DNA from: Phyllobacteriaceae bacterium
Lineage (GTDB): Bacteria; Pseudomonadota; Alphaproteobacteria; Rhizobiales; Rhizobiaceae
Direction: 5' to 3'
Length of the DNA stretch: 64,000 bases
Assembly: GCA_002708825.1 (NCBI GenBank)
Contig: PAPF01000043.1
Location: forward strand, 108,809-172,808
Part shown: in pieces, positions 20,058 through 29,048 of the stretch
Position numbering within the stretch: position 1 is the stretch's first letter
How the letters are laid out: each line of letters begins with the position of its first letter
Translations under genes and position numbers: made by a program
The notes under the pieces: generated by a model
Database searches by the model: none
What the model saw: only the letters and a program-made list of their open reading frames with translations
Told to the model about the DNA's origin: nothing

Positions 20058-20114
20058 AGAATTACAAGCGTTGAAGAAAGCCCGTCTATAAAAGTATATA
20101 GTTTGTTGCGGGTA

Positions 20115-21014
20115 TCAAAAATTGATAAGAATTTCCTCCACCTCGGCTGCCAACGGAATCGCCGGCTGCGCTCCGGGCTTCAGGCAGGCAAGCGACCCGG
20201 CCGCCGCCGCCAGCCGCAGCGCATCTTCAAGGATCAGGCCGCGGTCCAGCGCCGCCGCGAAATAGCCGCAGAACGTGTCGCCCGCACCCACCGTGTCGAC
20301 CGGCGTGACGGGCAGCGATGGCACCGCGATGCTGCCCTCCGGCGTCATGGCGAGCGCCCCGGCGCTGCCCAGCGTGACGATGACCGTGCGTCCCGTCACG
20401 TGGACGAAATTGGCCATGCGCGCCTCGCGCGACGCGCCCGCGAGGCCGAGCGCCCCGGCGTAAAGGTCGAACTCCGTTTCGTTGGCGATCACGTAGTCCG
20501 CCTTTGCCAGAAGCGGTGCGGCCTCGGCGCGATAGGGCGCGGTGTTGAGCAGGCTCACGCCGTTTGCCGCCCGCGTGGCCTCCAGCGCCGCGTCCACCGA
20601 TTCCAGCGGAATCTCGTGCTGGAGCAGCACATGCCCGCCGGATGATGCCGCCGCGCGCGCCATCTCCGGGGTCACGCCCGCATTGGCGCCCGGGATCACG
20701 GCGATCATGTTCTCGCCATCCCCGCCCACCAGGATGAGCGCCGTGCCGGTCGGGCCGTCCACGGTGGCCACGCCGGAAAGGTCGACCCCGCCATCGGCCA
20801 GCAGCGCCAGCGCTTGCCCCGCGAAGGCATCGCTTCCCGCGGCCCCTGTCATGCGCGTGGCAGCCCCCGCCCGCGCGGCCGCCAGCGCCTGGTTGGCCCC
20901 CTTGCCGCCGGGCGCCGTGCAAAAGCCGTCGCCCGGCACCGTCTCGCCCCGTTCCGGCAGGCGCGCCACCGTGGCGATCAGGTCGAGATTGATGGAACCG
21001 ATGACGGTGATCAT
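20115..21014 (-). CDS. rbsK: Ribokinase
   Basis: PfkB-family sugar kinase converting ribose to ribose 5-phosphate, 299 aa. The N-terminal signature VIGSINLDLIA and APGGKGANQALAAARAG (substrate binding) and the C-terminal DTVGAGDTFCGYFAAAL (anion hole and catalytic Asp) are complete. GGAGG lies eight bases before the ATG. It probably handles the ribose released by the nearby nucleoside hydrolase. The 3' end borders the AT-rich segment, and the last codons before the stop are unusually AT-rich. Confidence 0.93.
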   Translation of the reverse strand: MITVIGSINLDLIATVARLPERGETVPGDGFCTAPGGKGANQALAAARAGAATRMTGAAGSDAFAGQALALLADGGVDLSGVATVDGPTGTALILVGGDGENMIAVIPGANAGVTPEMARAAASSGGHVLLQHEIPLESVDAALEATRAANGVSLLNTAPYRAEAAPLLAKADYVIANETEFDLYAGALGLAGASREARMANFVHVTGRTVIVTLGSAGALAMTPEGSIAVPSLPVTPVDTVGAGDTFCGYFAAALDRGLILEDALRLAAAAGSLACLKPGAQPAIPLAAEVEEILINF

Positions 21015-21099
21015 GGACGAACCTCCGGGCAGGACATGGCGGCGCGAAGCTATCGCGCCGCGCCGGGGATCACAATCGGGAGCCGGCAGGCAAATGCGG

Positions 21100-21972
21100 T
21101 CAGGCCTGCCCGGCCTCCCAGCCCAGCATGGCGCGCTTGCGCGTCAGGCCCCAGTGATAGCCGGTCAACTGGCCGGATTTTCCCAGCGCCCGGTGGCAGG
21201 GAATGACGAAGGAGACAGGGTTCGCACCCACCGCCGCGCCCACCGCCCGGCTCGCCTTCGGCTTGCCGATGGCGCTCGCGATGTCGGAATAGCAGGCCGC
21301 CCGGTTCATCGGGATGCGCATCAGTGCCTCCCAGACCCGGACCTGGAAGTCCGTGCCGATCATCACGACGCGCAAGGGTTCCTCTGGCCTCCAGCGCGCG
21401 GGATCGAAGATACGCGCCGCATGGGGAGCGATTGCCGGTGCATCTTCCACGAAGCGCGCATTCGGCCAGCGCCGCGCCATGTCCTCGAAGCAGGCCGCCT
21501 CGCCGCCCGGATCGGCGAAGGCCAGGCCGCACAGCCCGCGCTCGGTGGCCATGACCAGCGCCTGCCCGAACGGCGAGGGGTGGAAGCCGTGGCGGATGGT
21601 CAGCCCCGCGCCGCGCGCCTTGTAGTCGCCCGGCGTGATCGCCTCGTGGGTCACGAACAGGTCGTGCAGGCGTCCGGGCCCGGAAAGGCCCAGTTCCAGC
21701 GAGGCGTCGAGAATGGGCGCGCCCTCGTCCAGAAGGCGGCGCGCATGGTCCAGCGTCACCGCCTGCAGGAAGGCCTTGGGCGAAAGCCCTGCCCAACGGG
21801 TGAACAGCTTCTGCAGGCCGGTCGGCGTTTCGCCCACGCGCGCCGCCAGCGCCTCCAGAGACGGCTGCTCGCGATAGTCGAGCGAAAGCGTCTCGATCAC
21901 CTGCCGCACGGTCTCGTAATCCGTGCCCTGCGGCGTGATGTCATGGGTGAGGATGGGGCTTTGAAGGGTCAT
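21100..21972 (-). CDS. Ada-like methylated-DNA-protein cysteine methyltransferase with AraC domain
   Basis: Suicide repair protein for O6-alkylguanine, 290 aa. The N-terminal half is an AraC-type HTH domain (about residues 20-115, e.g. SLEALAARVGETPTGLQKLF and AITPGDYKARG). The C-terminal half is MGMT with the acceptor Cys in SFVIPCHRALGK. Compared with E. coli Ada, the N-terminal zinc/methylphosphotriester domain is missing, so it probably repairs bases but cannot sense phosphotriesters. The ATG at 21972 has GGAG upstream; an in-frame codon eight residues earlier is less likely. Confidence 0.9.
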   Translation of the reverse strand: MTLQSPILTHDITPQGTDYETVRQVIETLSLDYREQPSLEALAARVGETPTGLQKLFTRWAGLSPKAFLQAVTLDHARRLLDEGAPILDASLELGLSGPGRLHDLFVTHEAITPGDYKARGAGLTIRHGFHPSPFGQALVMATERGLCGLAFADPGGEAACFEDMARRWPNARFVEDAPAIAPHAARIFDPARWRPEEPLRVVMIGTDFQVRVWEALMRIPMNRAACYSDIASAIGKPKASRAVGAAVGANPVSFVIPCHRALGKSGQLTGYHWGLTRKRAMLGWEAGQA

Positions 21973-22053
21973 GGCTTGGTCTCCATGCCGCGACAATGGC
22001 CGACGTAGGGACTGTGCGCCACCCGTTTCTTGCGAAGGCGTCCGTCGACGTGG

Positions 22054-22545
22054 TCAGCCGCGCTTGACCGTGGCCAGCGCGCCGGCAAAGGCCTGCGAGA
22101 AGCTTTCCCGGTCATCCGGGTTGAGGAATGCGCCGACCGGCACGGAAAGCCCGCGCTCGCTGATGGCCATGCCGGTGACGCCGATCTCCTCGTGCCGGCT
22201 GACATGGAACTTGACCCAGAACGGGTTGAAGCGGTGCTCCGCCACCTTGCCGGACGGTTCGATCTTGCGGATCAGCATGGCATGACGCCACACCCGAACC
22301 TCCTCGCGTGCCCGCGCGGCGCGGTAGTTCAGCCGGAAGGCGAGCCACAGCAGGAACAGGTCGAGCCCGAAGAAGCCGAGCACGGGCCATGCCCCGAGCG
22401 ACCAGAAGAGAAGCCCGGTGGCGAACCAGATGGTTCCGAAGATGCCCATCACGACGTAGAACCCCGTCCTTCCCATCGAGCGATGGGGTGTCAGGAGTGC
22501 ATCGAAAACCGGCTCTTCGCTGTCAACGGCGGTAGCATGGTTCAT
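22054..22545 (-). CDS. DUF2244 membrane protein
   Basis: 163-aa inner-membrane protein of the DUF2244 family, unknown function. Two hydrophobic helices (about residues 28-48 and 52-72) are followed by a cytoplasmic beta-rich domain with FNPFWVKFHVSRHEE. It is divergent from nth with only 22 bases between start codons, an arrangement that recurs in Rhizobiales; shared regulation is possible. Confidence 0.82.
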   Translation of the reverse strand: MNHATAVDSEEPVFDALLTPHRSMGRTGFYVVMGIFGTIWFATGLLFWSLGAWPVLGFFGLDLFLLWLAFRLNYRAARAREEVRVWRHAMLIRKIEPSGKVAEHRFNPFWVKFHVSRHEEIGVTGMAISERGLSVPVGAFLNPDDRESFSQAFAGALATVKRG

Positions 22546-22567
22546 GGCTGCATATTATAGGGGAAAA

Positions 22568-23323
22568 ATGGACAAGCCAAACATCAAAAAAGCCGCATCC
22601 GTTTCGCCGTCACGGAAACGAAAGCCGGCCCGTCCGCGCAGCCGCTACACCAAAGACGAAGTGCGCGAGATCTTCCGCCGCTTCTCCGTGCAGCGGCCCG
22701 AACCGAAAGGCGAACTGGCCCATGTGAACCCGTTTACCCTCGTGGTTGCGGTGGCGCTGTCCGCCCAGGCGACCGATACCGGCGTCAACAAGGCCACGAG
22801 GGAACTGTTCAAGGTGGCCGACACGCCTGAAAGGATGCTGGCGCTCGGCGAGGAAAGGGTCGGCGAATATATCCGCACCATCGGGCTGTGGCGCAACAAG
22901 GCGAAGAACGTGATCGCCCTGTCGCAAAAGCTGGTCGACGATTTCGGCGGTGAGGTGCCGCGGACCCGCGAGGAACTTGTCACCTTGCCCGGCGTCGGCC
23001 GCAAGACCGCCAATGTGGTCATGTCCATGGCCTTCGGCATTCCCACCATCGCCGTCGACACGCATATCTTCCGCATCGCCAACCGCATCGGCCTGGCGCC
23101 CGGCAAGACACCCGACGCGGTCGAGGAGAACCTCATGCGCGTGATCCCGGAGGATTACCTCTTCCATGCGCACCACTGGCTGATCCTGCACGGACGCTAT
23201 GTCTGCAAGGCTCGCAAGCCGGATTGCGAGCGTTGCGTCATCGCCGACATCTGCAAGGCGCCGGACAAGACCTGCGACATTCCCGCCGCGCTGGTGGAAC
23301 TGCCGCCGCAGGTGATCGGCTGA
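22568..23323 (+). CDS. nth: Endonuclease III
   Basis: DNA glycosylase/AP lyase for oxidised pyrimidines, 251 aa. Helix-hairpin-helix with catalytic Lys: LPGVGRKTANVVMS (about residue 140); catalytic Asp in AVDTHIFRIANR; the [4Fe-4S] cluster cysteines in CKARKPDCERCVIADIC. The basic N-terminal tail (about 30 residues) is usual for alphaproteobacterial versions. The ATG at 22568 follows AGGGGAAAA directly; eight extra in-frame codons upstream are unlikely. Confidence 0.96.
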   Translation: MDKPNIKKAASVSPSRKRKPARPRSRYTKDEVREIFRRFSVQRPEPKGELAHVNPFTLVVAVALSAQATDTGVNKATRELFKVADTPERMLALGEERVGEYIRTIGLWRNKAKNVIALSQKLVDDFGGEVPRTREELVTLPGVGRKTANVVMSMAFGIPTIAVDTHIFRIANRIGLAPGKTPDAVEENLMRVIPEDYLFHAHHWLILHGRYVCKARKPDCERCVIADICKAPDKTCDIPAALVELPPQVIG

Positions 23324-23339
23324 CGGGGAGTGCCGTTCT

Positions 23340-24074
23340 TCAGACGGCCCGGGCGGCCTCGCGCACGCCGAAATCCGGATCGGCCCTTGAGAGCAGCTTG
23401 TGCAGGTGGACCATCATGGCCGCGGCAAACAGCGGCGTCATCAGGTTGAGCAGCGGCACGGCCAGGAAGGCCGCGATGATCAGGCCGGCCATGAAGACGG
23501 TCGTGGAATGCTTGCGCCGGAACAGTTTTGCCTCGGCTTCCGGACGGAAGCGCATGGCGGCGAATTCGAAGAATTCCCGGCCGAGCAGGTAGCCGTTGAC
23601 GAGGAAGAAGGCGATCACGTTGACGCCCGGCACGAGCAGCAGCAGGAGTGCCACGATGTTGCCGGCGATGACGACGCCGAGGAACTTGACGGCGAGGACG
23701 ACGCCGCGGACCACCGGGACGGGCGTGCCGGGCCGGTCGGCCGGATAGTCCTCGCGCTCGACCACCTCGGCCACGTCATCGAGAAAGATGCCGGCGATGA
23801 TGGCTGTCACCGGCGCCACCAGCAGCGCAAGGCCCAGCGCCAGGCCGAGGCCTGCGAAGAGCGCGGCGACGAAGCCCAGCCAGCCGGCCCATGAGGGCAG
23901 GCCCGGCATCAGCGTGTCGAGCCAGGGCAGGGCGAGCCATTCGAAGATCTCCTTCAGCCCGAACCACGAGGCGATCAGCAGCAGCAGGGTTAGGCCGATC
24001 GACTTGAACAGCACGGAACGGAATTCCGGCGTGAACAGGCGGCTGGCGGCAAGCCTTGCGGCATCGAGGATCAT
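23340..24074 (-). CDS. EI24/CysZ-family membrane protein
   Basis: 244-aa inner-membrane protein of the EI24 domain family, which includes the sulfate transporter CysZ. Four to five hydrophobic segments, among them IGLTLLLLIASWFGL (about 26-40), LGFVAALFAGLGLALGLALLVAPV (about 66-90), VVIAGNIVALLLLLVPGVN and a C-terminal pair. The motif NGYLLGREFFEFAAMR is characteristic of the family. AAGGAGA precedes the ATG at 24074. Sulfate uptake is a family-level guess; no cys genes are nearby. Confidence 0.78.
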   Translation of the reverse strand: MILDAARLAASRLFTPEFRSVLFKSIGLTLLLLIASWFGLKEIFEWLALPWLDTLMPGLPSWAGWLGFVAALFAGLGLALGLALLVAPVTAIIAGIFLDDVAEVVEREDYPADRPGTPVPVVRGVVLAVKFLGVVIAGNIVALLLLLVPGVNVIAFFLVNGYLLGREFFEFAAMRFRPEAEAKLFRRKHSTTVFMAGLIIAAFLAVPLLNLMTPLFAAAMMVHLHKLLSRADPDFGVREAARAV

Positions 24075-24218
24075 GATCGTCTCCTTGTCGGGCAGATTGT
24101 CACATGGGCATTGCCCGCCGGGCCTGCAAGCCCGGTTTCTCTTGCAATGCAGCATCGTTGCGGTAGAGACGAAGGGATTGGATGCAAGGCCCAGCGGGCG
24201 GCAGCGGGGAAACCGGCA

Positions 24219-25211
24219 ATGAGCGAATATGATGTCCTGTGCGTCGGCAATGCGATTGTCGACATCATTGCCCGCTGCGAAGACGATTTTCTCGTAGCCA
24301 ACGGCATCCACAAGGGCGCCATGAACCTCATCGATGCCGAACGGGCCGAGGCGCTCTACGCTGCCATGGGCCCGGCGGTCGAGATGTCGGGCGGCAGCGC
24401 CGGCAACACGGCTGCCGGCATCGCTTCGCTCGGCGGCAGGGCGGCCTATTTCGGCAAGATCTCCAATGACAGCCTCGGCCGCATCTTCACCCACGACATC
24501 CGCGCCCAGGGCGTCGCCTTCGACACCCGCCCTCTGCCAGGCAATCCGCCGACCGCCCGCTCCATGATCTTCGTGACGCCGGATGGCGAGCGCTCGATGA
24601 ACACCTATCTCGGCGCCTGTGTCGAACTCGGACCCGAGGATGTCGAGGAAGACAAGGCGAAGGGAGCCAAGGTCACCTATTTCGAGGGCTATCTGTGGGA
24701 CCCGCCGCGCGCCAAGGAGGCGATCCGCCAGACCGCCGCACTGGCCCACGAGGCCGGCCGCCAGGTGGCCATGACGCTGTCGGACCCGTTCTGCGTCGAC
24801 CGCTACCGCGACGAATTCCTCGACCTGATGCGTTCCGGCACGGTCGATATCGTCTTTGCCAACGAACACGAACTGAAGTCGCTCTACCAGACGGGCGATT
24901 TCGATACCGCCGTCGCGGCCATGCGGGCCGATTGCAGGCTTGCCGCGGTGACGCGATCCGAAAAGGGTTCGCTCATTCTTGAGGGTGACACGACCATCCC
25001 CGTCGAGCCGTTGCGGGTCGAAGAGGTCACGGACACCACCGGCGCCGGCGATCTCTACGCCGCCGGCTTTCTCTTCGGCTATACGGCAGGACTGCCGCTG
25101 TCCACCTGCGGCGAACTGGGATCGCTGGCAGCCGGCATCGTCATCCAGCAGATCGGGCCGCGCCCGCAGGTCGACCTGCGCCAGAAGGCGCGCCAGCACG
25201 GGCTGATCTGA
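24219..25211 (+). CDS. PfkB-family adenosine kinase
   Basis: Carbohydrate/nucleoside kinase, 330 aa, most like the adenosine kinases common in Rhizobiales (adenosine to AMP). N-terminal VLCVGNAIVDIIARCEDDFL, SGGSAGNTAAGIASLGG (substrate side) and C-terminal VTDTTGAGDLYAAGFLFGY (catalytic Asp) are intact. The start is the ATG at 24219; the longer frame upstream has no good ribosome site. With nucleoside hydrolase and ribokinase 4-6 kb away it adds to a purine-nucleoside salvage set, though it is not in one operon with them. Confidence 0.87.
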   Translation: MSEYDVLCVGNAIVDIIARCEDDFLVANGIHKGAMNLIDAERAEALYAAMGPAVEMSGGSAGNTAAGIASLGGRAAYFGKISNDSLGRIFTHDIRAQGVAFDTRPLPGNPPTARSMIFVTPDGERSMNTYLGACVELGPEDVEEDKAKGAKVTYFEGYLWDPPRAKEAIRQTAALAHEAGRQVAMTLSDPFCVDRYRDEFLDLMRSGTVDIVFANEHELKSLYQTGDFDTAVAAMRADCRLAAVTRSEKGSLILEGDTTIPVEPLRVEEVTDTTGAGDLYAAGFLFGYTAGLPLSTCGELGSLAAGIVIQQIGPRPQVDLRQKARQHGLI

Positions 25212-25217
25212 AAGCCG

Positions 25218-25892
25218 TCAATCGGTGTCCTTCTCCGTGTCCCGCAACACGCCGTCCGCCTTCAGTTCTGTCTCGGAACGGCCGGGCCGCGGCCGGTAGC
25301 CGGGAATGCGCCAGCCGAAGATGATCGCGCCGCCGCGAACGCCGAAGGCAACGGCGAAGCCGAGGCTTGCCGACAGCCAGACCGGCGCTCCGGCAAGGCC
25401 GAGCGCGGTGAAGACCGCCGCGCCGGCCATGGCGGCGGTCACGTAGATTTCGGGCCGCATCAGCACCGACGGTTCACCGGCCAGCGTGTCGCGCGCCACG
25501 CCGCCGAACGTGGCGGTCAACATGCCCGTGACGATGGCGATGGTGGCCGAACCCGTCGCCGCCAGGCCCTTGGCCGCGCCCATCACCCCGTATGCGGCGA
25601 TTCCCACGGCATCGAGCCAGAGCAGCCAGCGGTAGCGGCTTTCCACCAGATGCGCGGTGAAAAAGACGGCGACGGCGATGGCGGCGCAGGTGAGGATGTA
25701 GGAGGGATCGCGCACCCAGAAGACCGGCGTCTGGCCCAGGATGAGGTCGCGCAGCGTGCCGCCGCCAATGCCCGTGATGACGGCGAAGAACAGGAAGCCG
25801 ATGATGTCGAGCTGCCGGCGCGAGGCGGCCAGCGCCCCGGTCGCGGCAAAGACCGCCACGCCGGCGAGATCGAGAAGGGTGAGCGCGTTCAT
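25218..25892 (-). CDS. TRIC-type cation channel family protein (UPF0126)
   Basis: 224-aa membrane protein with two UPF0126 repeats of about three helices each plus a last helix; the second repeat begins LLWLDAVGIAAYGVMGAAKG. Glycine-rich motifs GIGGGTLRDLILG and TFGGVARDTLAGEP at equivalent places in the two halves mark the trimeric intracellular cation channel family. Start taken as ATG 25892; a TTG two codons earlier (25898) is possible and the ribosome site is weak for both. Confidence 0.85.
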   Translation of the reverse strand: MNALTLLDLAGVAVFAATGALAASRRQLDIIGFLFFAVITGIGGGTLRDLILGQTPVFWVRDPSYILTCAAIAVAVFFTAHLVESRYRWLLWLDAVGIAAYGVMGAAKGLAATGSATIAIVTGMLTATFGGVARDTLAGEPSVLMRPEIYVTAAMAGAAVFTALGLAGAPVWLSASLGFAVAFGVRGGAIIFGWRIPGYRPRPGRSETELKADGVLRDTEKDTD

Positions 25893-25929
25893 GGCCAAGC
25901 CATGCCACGCGTTTCCGGCCCGCTCAACG

Positions 25930-25956
25930 AAAAAAGCGGCCCCGGGGGAGCCGCTT
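25930..25956 (-). terminator. Rho-independent terminator after grpE
   Basis: Read on the minus strand, AAGCGGC (25956-25950) and GCCGCTT (25940-25934) form a seven-pair stem over a nine-base loop and are followed by six T. It begins 27 bases after the grpE stop, so it would end the hrcA-grpE transcript before the UPF0126 gene. Confidence 0.75.
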
Positions 25957-25982
25957 CCGTCTTGTCCTGGTGGAGCCGGGCG

Positions 25983-26621
25983 TCAGGCGTCGCGCTCGGC
26001 CTGCGGGTTCACCGGGCCGGGTTCGGCTGCCTGCGGGGCTGCCTTCGGCCCGCCGGACGATACGCCCACCATGGCCGGGCGCAGCACGCGGTCGCCGATC
26101 ACATAGCCCGCCTGCACCACCTGCACCACCGTCTGGCTCGGCACCTCCGGGTTGGGCACCTCGAACATGGCCTGGTGGTAGTTCGGGTCGAAACGCTCGC
26201 CTTCCGGGTTGAGCTTCTTCACGCCATGGCGTTCAAGAGCGCCACCCATGTCGCGTGCGGTCATCTCCACGCCTTCGATGAGCGCGATGAACCCGGCCTC
26301 TTCGGAACGGCGGGCATGATCCGGAAGCGCCTCGATGGCGCGCGACAGGTTGTCGGCGACGCCCAGCATGTCGCGGGCGAAATTGGCGATGGCATAGGAA
26401 CGGGCATCCGCCACGTCGCGCTGGGCGCGCTTGCGCAGGTTTTCCATTTCCGCCGCCATGCGCAGCAGCCTGTCGCGCAGTTCGGCGTTTTCCGTCTCCA
26501 GCGCCGTCAGGGCATCGTCCTTGCCAGCGTCCTGTGCGCCGGCCTGCGTTTCCATCTCCGGGTTTTCTTCGGTCATGGCGGTTTCGTCGGCCATTCCGGT
26601 CTCCTTGGAGGCTTCGGTCAT
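25983..26621 (-). CDS. grpE: Nucleotide exchange factor GrpE
   Basis: Cochaperone that releases ADP from DnaK. It has 212 aa from ATG 26621, with an acidic low-complexity N-terminus, a long coiled coil (about residues 38-90, [25 protein letters not shown]) and the C-terminal beta domain containing the family signature around [15 protein letters not shown] and [13 protein letters not shown] second ATG at 26594 (MADETAM) has a stronger AAGGAGA and may be the true start. It follows hrcA on the same strand by 102 bases, the usual heat-shock arrangement. Confidence 0.95.
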   Translation of the reverse strand: MTEASKETGMADETAMTEENPEMETQAGAQDAGKDDALTALETENAELRDRLLRMAAEMENLRKRAQRDVADARSYAIANFARDMLGVADNLSRAIEALPDHARRSEEAGFIALIEGVEMTARDMGGALERHGVKKLNPEGERFDPNYHQAMFEVPNPEVPSQTVVQVVQAGYVIGDRVLRPAMVGVSSGGPKAAPQAAEPGPVNPQAERDA

Positions 26622-26723
26622 GTCAATCGTCCTGTAACTGCAGGGCTTTTGTCTTGCGTTGGGCCGCATATCGAGCTTTGGCGCCGAAAAATCAAGACGT
26701 ACCCGGCCTCAGCCGCCTTGCGC

Positions 26724-27794
26724 CTAGCGGATCATGCGGCTGATCACCTGGGCGGTGTAGTCGACCACGGGCACGATGCGCGCATAGTTGAGCCGCGTCG
26801 GCCCGATCACGCCCAGCGCGCCGACGACGCGCGATTCGGCGTCCCGGTAGGGCGCCACCACCAGCGAGGAGCCCGACAGTGAGAAAAGCTTGTTTTCCGA
26901 CCCGATGAAGATGCGCACGCCAGACCCTTCCTCTGCCAGGTCGAGAAGCTACACAAGGGCTTCCTTGGTCTCAAGGTCGTCGAACAGATGGCGCAGCAGG
27001 TCTAGTTCCGCCTGGGCCGAGATATGCTCCAGCAGGTTGGCACGCCCGCGCACGATGAGCCTTGCCGGGAGGCCGGATCCGTCGTCGGACCACACCGCGA
27101 TGCCCCGTTCCACCAGATCAGCGGACAGCGAATCCAGCGCCTGCCGGGTTTTCTCCATGACGCGGGCGATCTCGCCGCGCGCCTCGGCCAGCGTCCGGCC
27201 GCGGATATTGGCGTTGAGGAAGTTGGACGCCTCGACAAGCTGGCTCTGCGTCACGCCGGCCGGCAACTCGAGGACGCGGTTCTCCACGTCGCCTGACTGC
27301 GAGACGAGGACGGCGAGCGCTTTGCCGGGTTCGAGCTGGATGAACTCGATATGCTTGAGCGGCGCCTCGCTCTTGGCCGCCAGAACCAGCCCCGCGCCGC
27401 GCGTCAGACCCGACAGCATCTGGCTTGCCTCGGTCAGCATGTGCTCCAGCGTGTGGCCGGCGCCCGATGCGGTGACCTGGGCGTCGATCATGCGCCGCTC
27501 GTCCTCCGACAGCGCGCCCACTTCCATGAAGGCGTCGACGAAGAAGCGCAGGCCTGCCTGCGTCGGCAGCCGTCCGGCCGAGACATGGGGCGAATAGACG
27601 AGCCCGAGATGTTCCAGATCCGACATGACGTTGCGGATGGTGGCCGGCGAAAGCGATTGCGGCAGCAGGCGCGAGAGATTGCGCGATCCGACCGGTTCGC
27701 CGTCCTTCAGATAGCTGTCGACGATCAGTCTGAAGATGTCGCGCGCCCGCGCGTCGAGCATTTGCAGCGCGCTGTCCGTCACATGCTGTGTCAT
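26724..27794 (-). pseudogene. hrcA: Heat-inducible repressor HrcA interrupted by in-frame amber codon
   Basis: HrcA represses groESL-type operons through the CIRCE operator. The reading frame starts at ATG 27794 and runs 281 codons to TAG at 26951-26949, then continues in the same frame for 74 more codons to a normal stop at 26724. Without the TAG the product would be about 356 aa, the usual HrcA length, and both sides read as normal HrcA: LETKEALV before, [20 protein letters not shown] after. The lost tail (about a fifth of the protein) is the most conserved C-terminal part. One base change (CAG to TAG) explains it. A frameshift is excluded because the frame does not change. Genuine mutation, suppression or base-call error remain open. 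Confidence 0.88.
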
Positions 27795-27818
27795 GGGTCA
27801 ACCTTTGCCATAACAACG

Positions 27819-27848
27819 AATATATAATCGGACCGTCGGCGAACTCAA
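27819..27848 (-). promoter_or_regulatory. Candidate promoter for hrcA-grpE
   Basis: On the minus strand TTGAGT (27848-27843) and TATATT (27824-27819) are separated by 18 bases, ending 24 bases before the hrcA start. The gap is the only AT-rich stretch between hrcA and rph. A weak match judged by eye; no CIRCE repeat was found here. Confidence 0.35.
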
Positions 27849-27917
27849 TGTTTGCCAGCGCTCCGGGGGAAGGCTAGAAGGCCAGTCAGACCCACAAGAG
27901 CGAGCCCGAGGTTTTCC

Positions 27918-28634
27918 ATGCGTCCGTCGAAACGCCAGCCCGATGAAATGCGCCCCGTCCTGTTCGAACGCGGCGTGTCGAAACATGCCGAGGGGTCGTG
28001 CCTGGTGAAGTTCGGCGACACCCATGTGCTTTGCACCGCCAGCCTCGAGGAGCGCGTTCCCGGCTGGATGCGCAATACCGGCCGCGGCTGGGTGACGGCC
28101 GAGTACGGAATGCTGCCGCGCGCCACCGGTGACCGCATGCGCCGCGAGGCCTCGGCCGGCAAGCAGGGCGGGCGCACGCTGGAAATCCAGCGCCTGATCG
28201 GCCGTTCGCTGCGCGCCGTGGTCGATCTCGATTCTCTGGGAGAGCGCCAGATCACGGTCGATTGTGACGTCATTCAGGCCGATGGCGGAACGCGCACCGC
28301 GTCCATCTCCGGCGGGTTCGTGGCGCTGCACGAGTGTCTCTCCTGGATGGAGGCGCGCTCCATGATCCGCGTCGCCGACGTGCTGAAGGACCATGTCGCC
28401 GCCATTTCATGCGGGCTCTACAACGGCGCTCCCGTGCTCGACCTCGATTACATCGAGGATTCCTCCGCCCAGGCGGACGCGAATTTCGTGATGACCGGAA
28501 AGGGCGGGATCGTCGAGATCCAGGGCACGGCCGAGGGCGAAGCCTTCACCGAGGAGGAATTCGGCCAGTTGATGGGCCTTGCCCGCAAGGGCATCAACCG
28601 CATCGTCGACCTGCAGAAAATGGCGATCGGCTGA
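27918..28634 (+). CDS. rph: Ribonuclease PH
   Basis: Phosphorolytic 3' exoribonuclease trimming tRNA ends, 238 aa. RNase_PH domain 1 starts with [22 protein letters not shown] sequence (here [19 protein letters not shown]); the phosphate-site [20 protein letters not shown] and [18 protein letters not shown] follow. Start ATG at 27918. First gene of a tight rph-VOC-rdgB-hemW operon divergent from hrcA, a widely conserved alphaproteobacterial order. Confidence 0.96.
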   Translation: MRPSKRQPDEMRPVLFERGVSKHAEGSCLVKFGDTHVLCTASLEERVPGWMRNTGRGWVTAEYGMLPRATGDRMRREASAGKQGGRTLEIQRLIGRSLRAVVDLDSLGERQITVDCDVIQADGGTRTASISGGFVALHECLSWMEARSMIRVADVLKDHVAAISCGLYNGAPVLDLDYIEDSSAQADANFVMTGKGGIVEIQGTAEGEAFTEEEFGQLMGLARKGINRIVDLQKMAIG

Positions 28635-28637
28635 TCC

Positions 28638-29048
28638 ATGCAGGCCCGCGGCATCCTCGAAACGGCGATCTATGCCGGCGACCTGGAGGCTGCCGAGGCC
28701 TTCTGGCGCGACGTGATCGGGCTCGAACGCATCCTGAAGGTCGATGGCCGGCACGTCTTTTTCCGCTGTGGCGACGGTGTTCTCCTGGTCTTCAACCCGG
28801 ATGCGACCGCAAGCCCGCCCTCCGACCCGGACATGCCCGTTCCGCCGCATGGCGCCCATGGCCCCGGTCACGTCTGCTTCCGCGCGACCGGCGACGAGAT
28901 TGATGCCTGGCGTGACCATTTGCACGACCACGGCGTGGCCATCGAAGCCGATTTCCGCTGGCCGAACGGCGCCCGATCCATCTATTTCCGCGATCCGGCC
29001 GGCAATTCCATCGAATTTGCCGAGCCATCCATCTGGGGACTTGAATGA
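28638..29048 (+). CDS. VOC-family (glyoxalase/bleomycin resistance) protein
   Basis: 136-aa vicinal-oxygen-chelate fold protein with two beta-alpha-beta-beta-beta modules: [22 protein letters not shown] at the N-terminus and [15 protein letters not shown] plus [16 protein letters not shown] at the C-terminus. Metal ligand candidates are His near residue 77 and Glu near 128. The reaction is unknown. It begins 3 bases after rph and overlaps rdgB by ATGA, so it is firmly embedded in the operon. Confidence 0.82.
   Translation: MQARGILETAIYAGDLEAAEAFWRDVIGLERILKVDGRHVFFRCGDGVLLVFNPDATASPPSDPDMPVPPHGAHGPGHVCFRATGDEIDAWRDHLHDHGVAIEADFRWPNGARSIYFRDPAGNSIEFAEPSIWGLE

Noticed and set aside
26949..26951. 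hrcA break interpreted as a frameshift
   Set aside because: The reading frame is the same on both sides of the stop; only one codon is affected, so it is a nonsense change.
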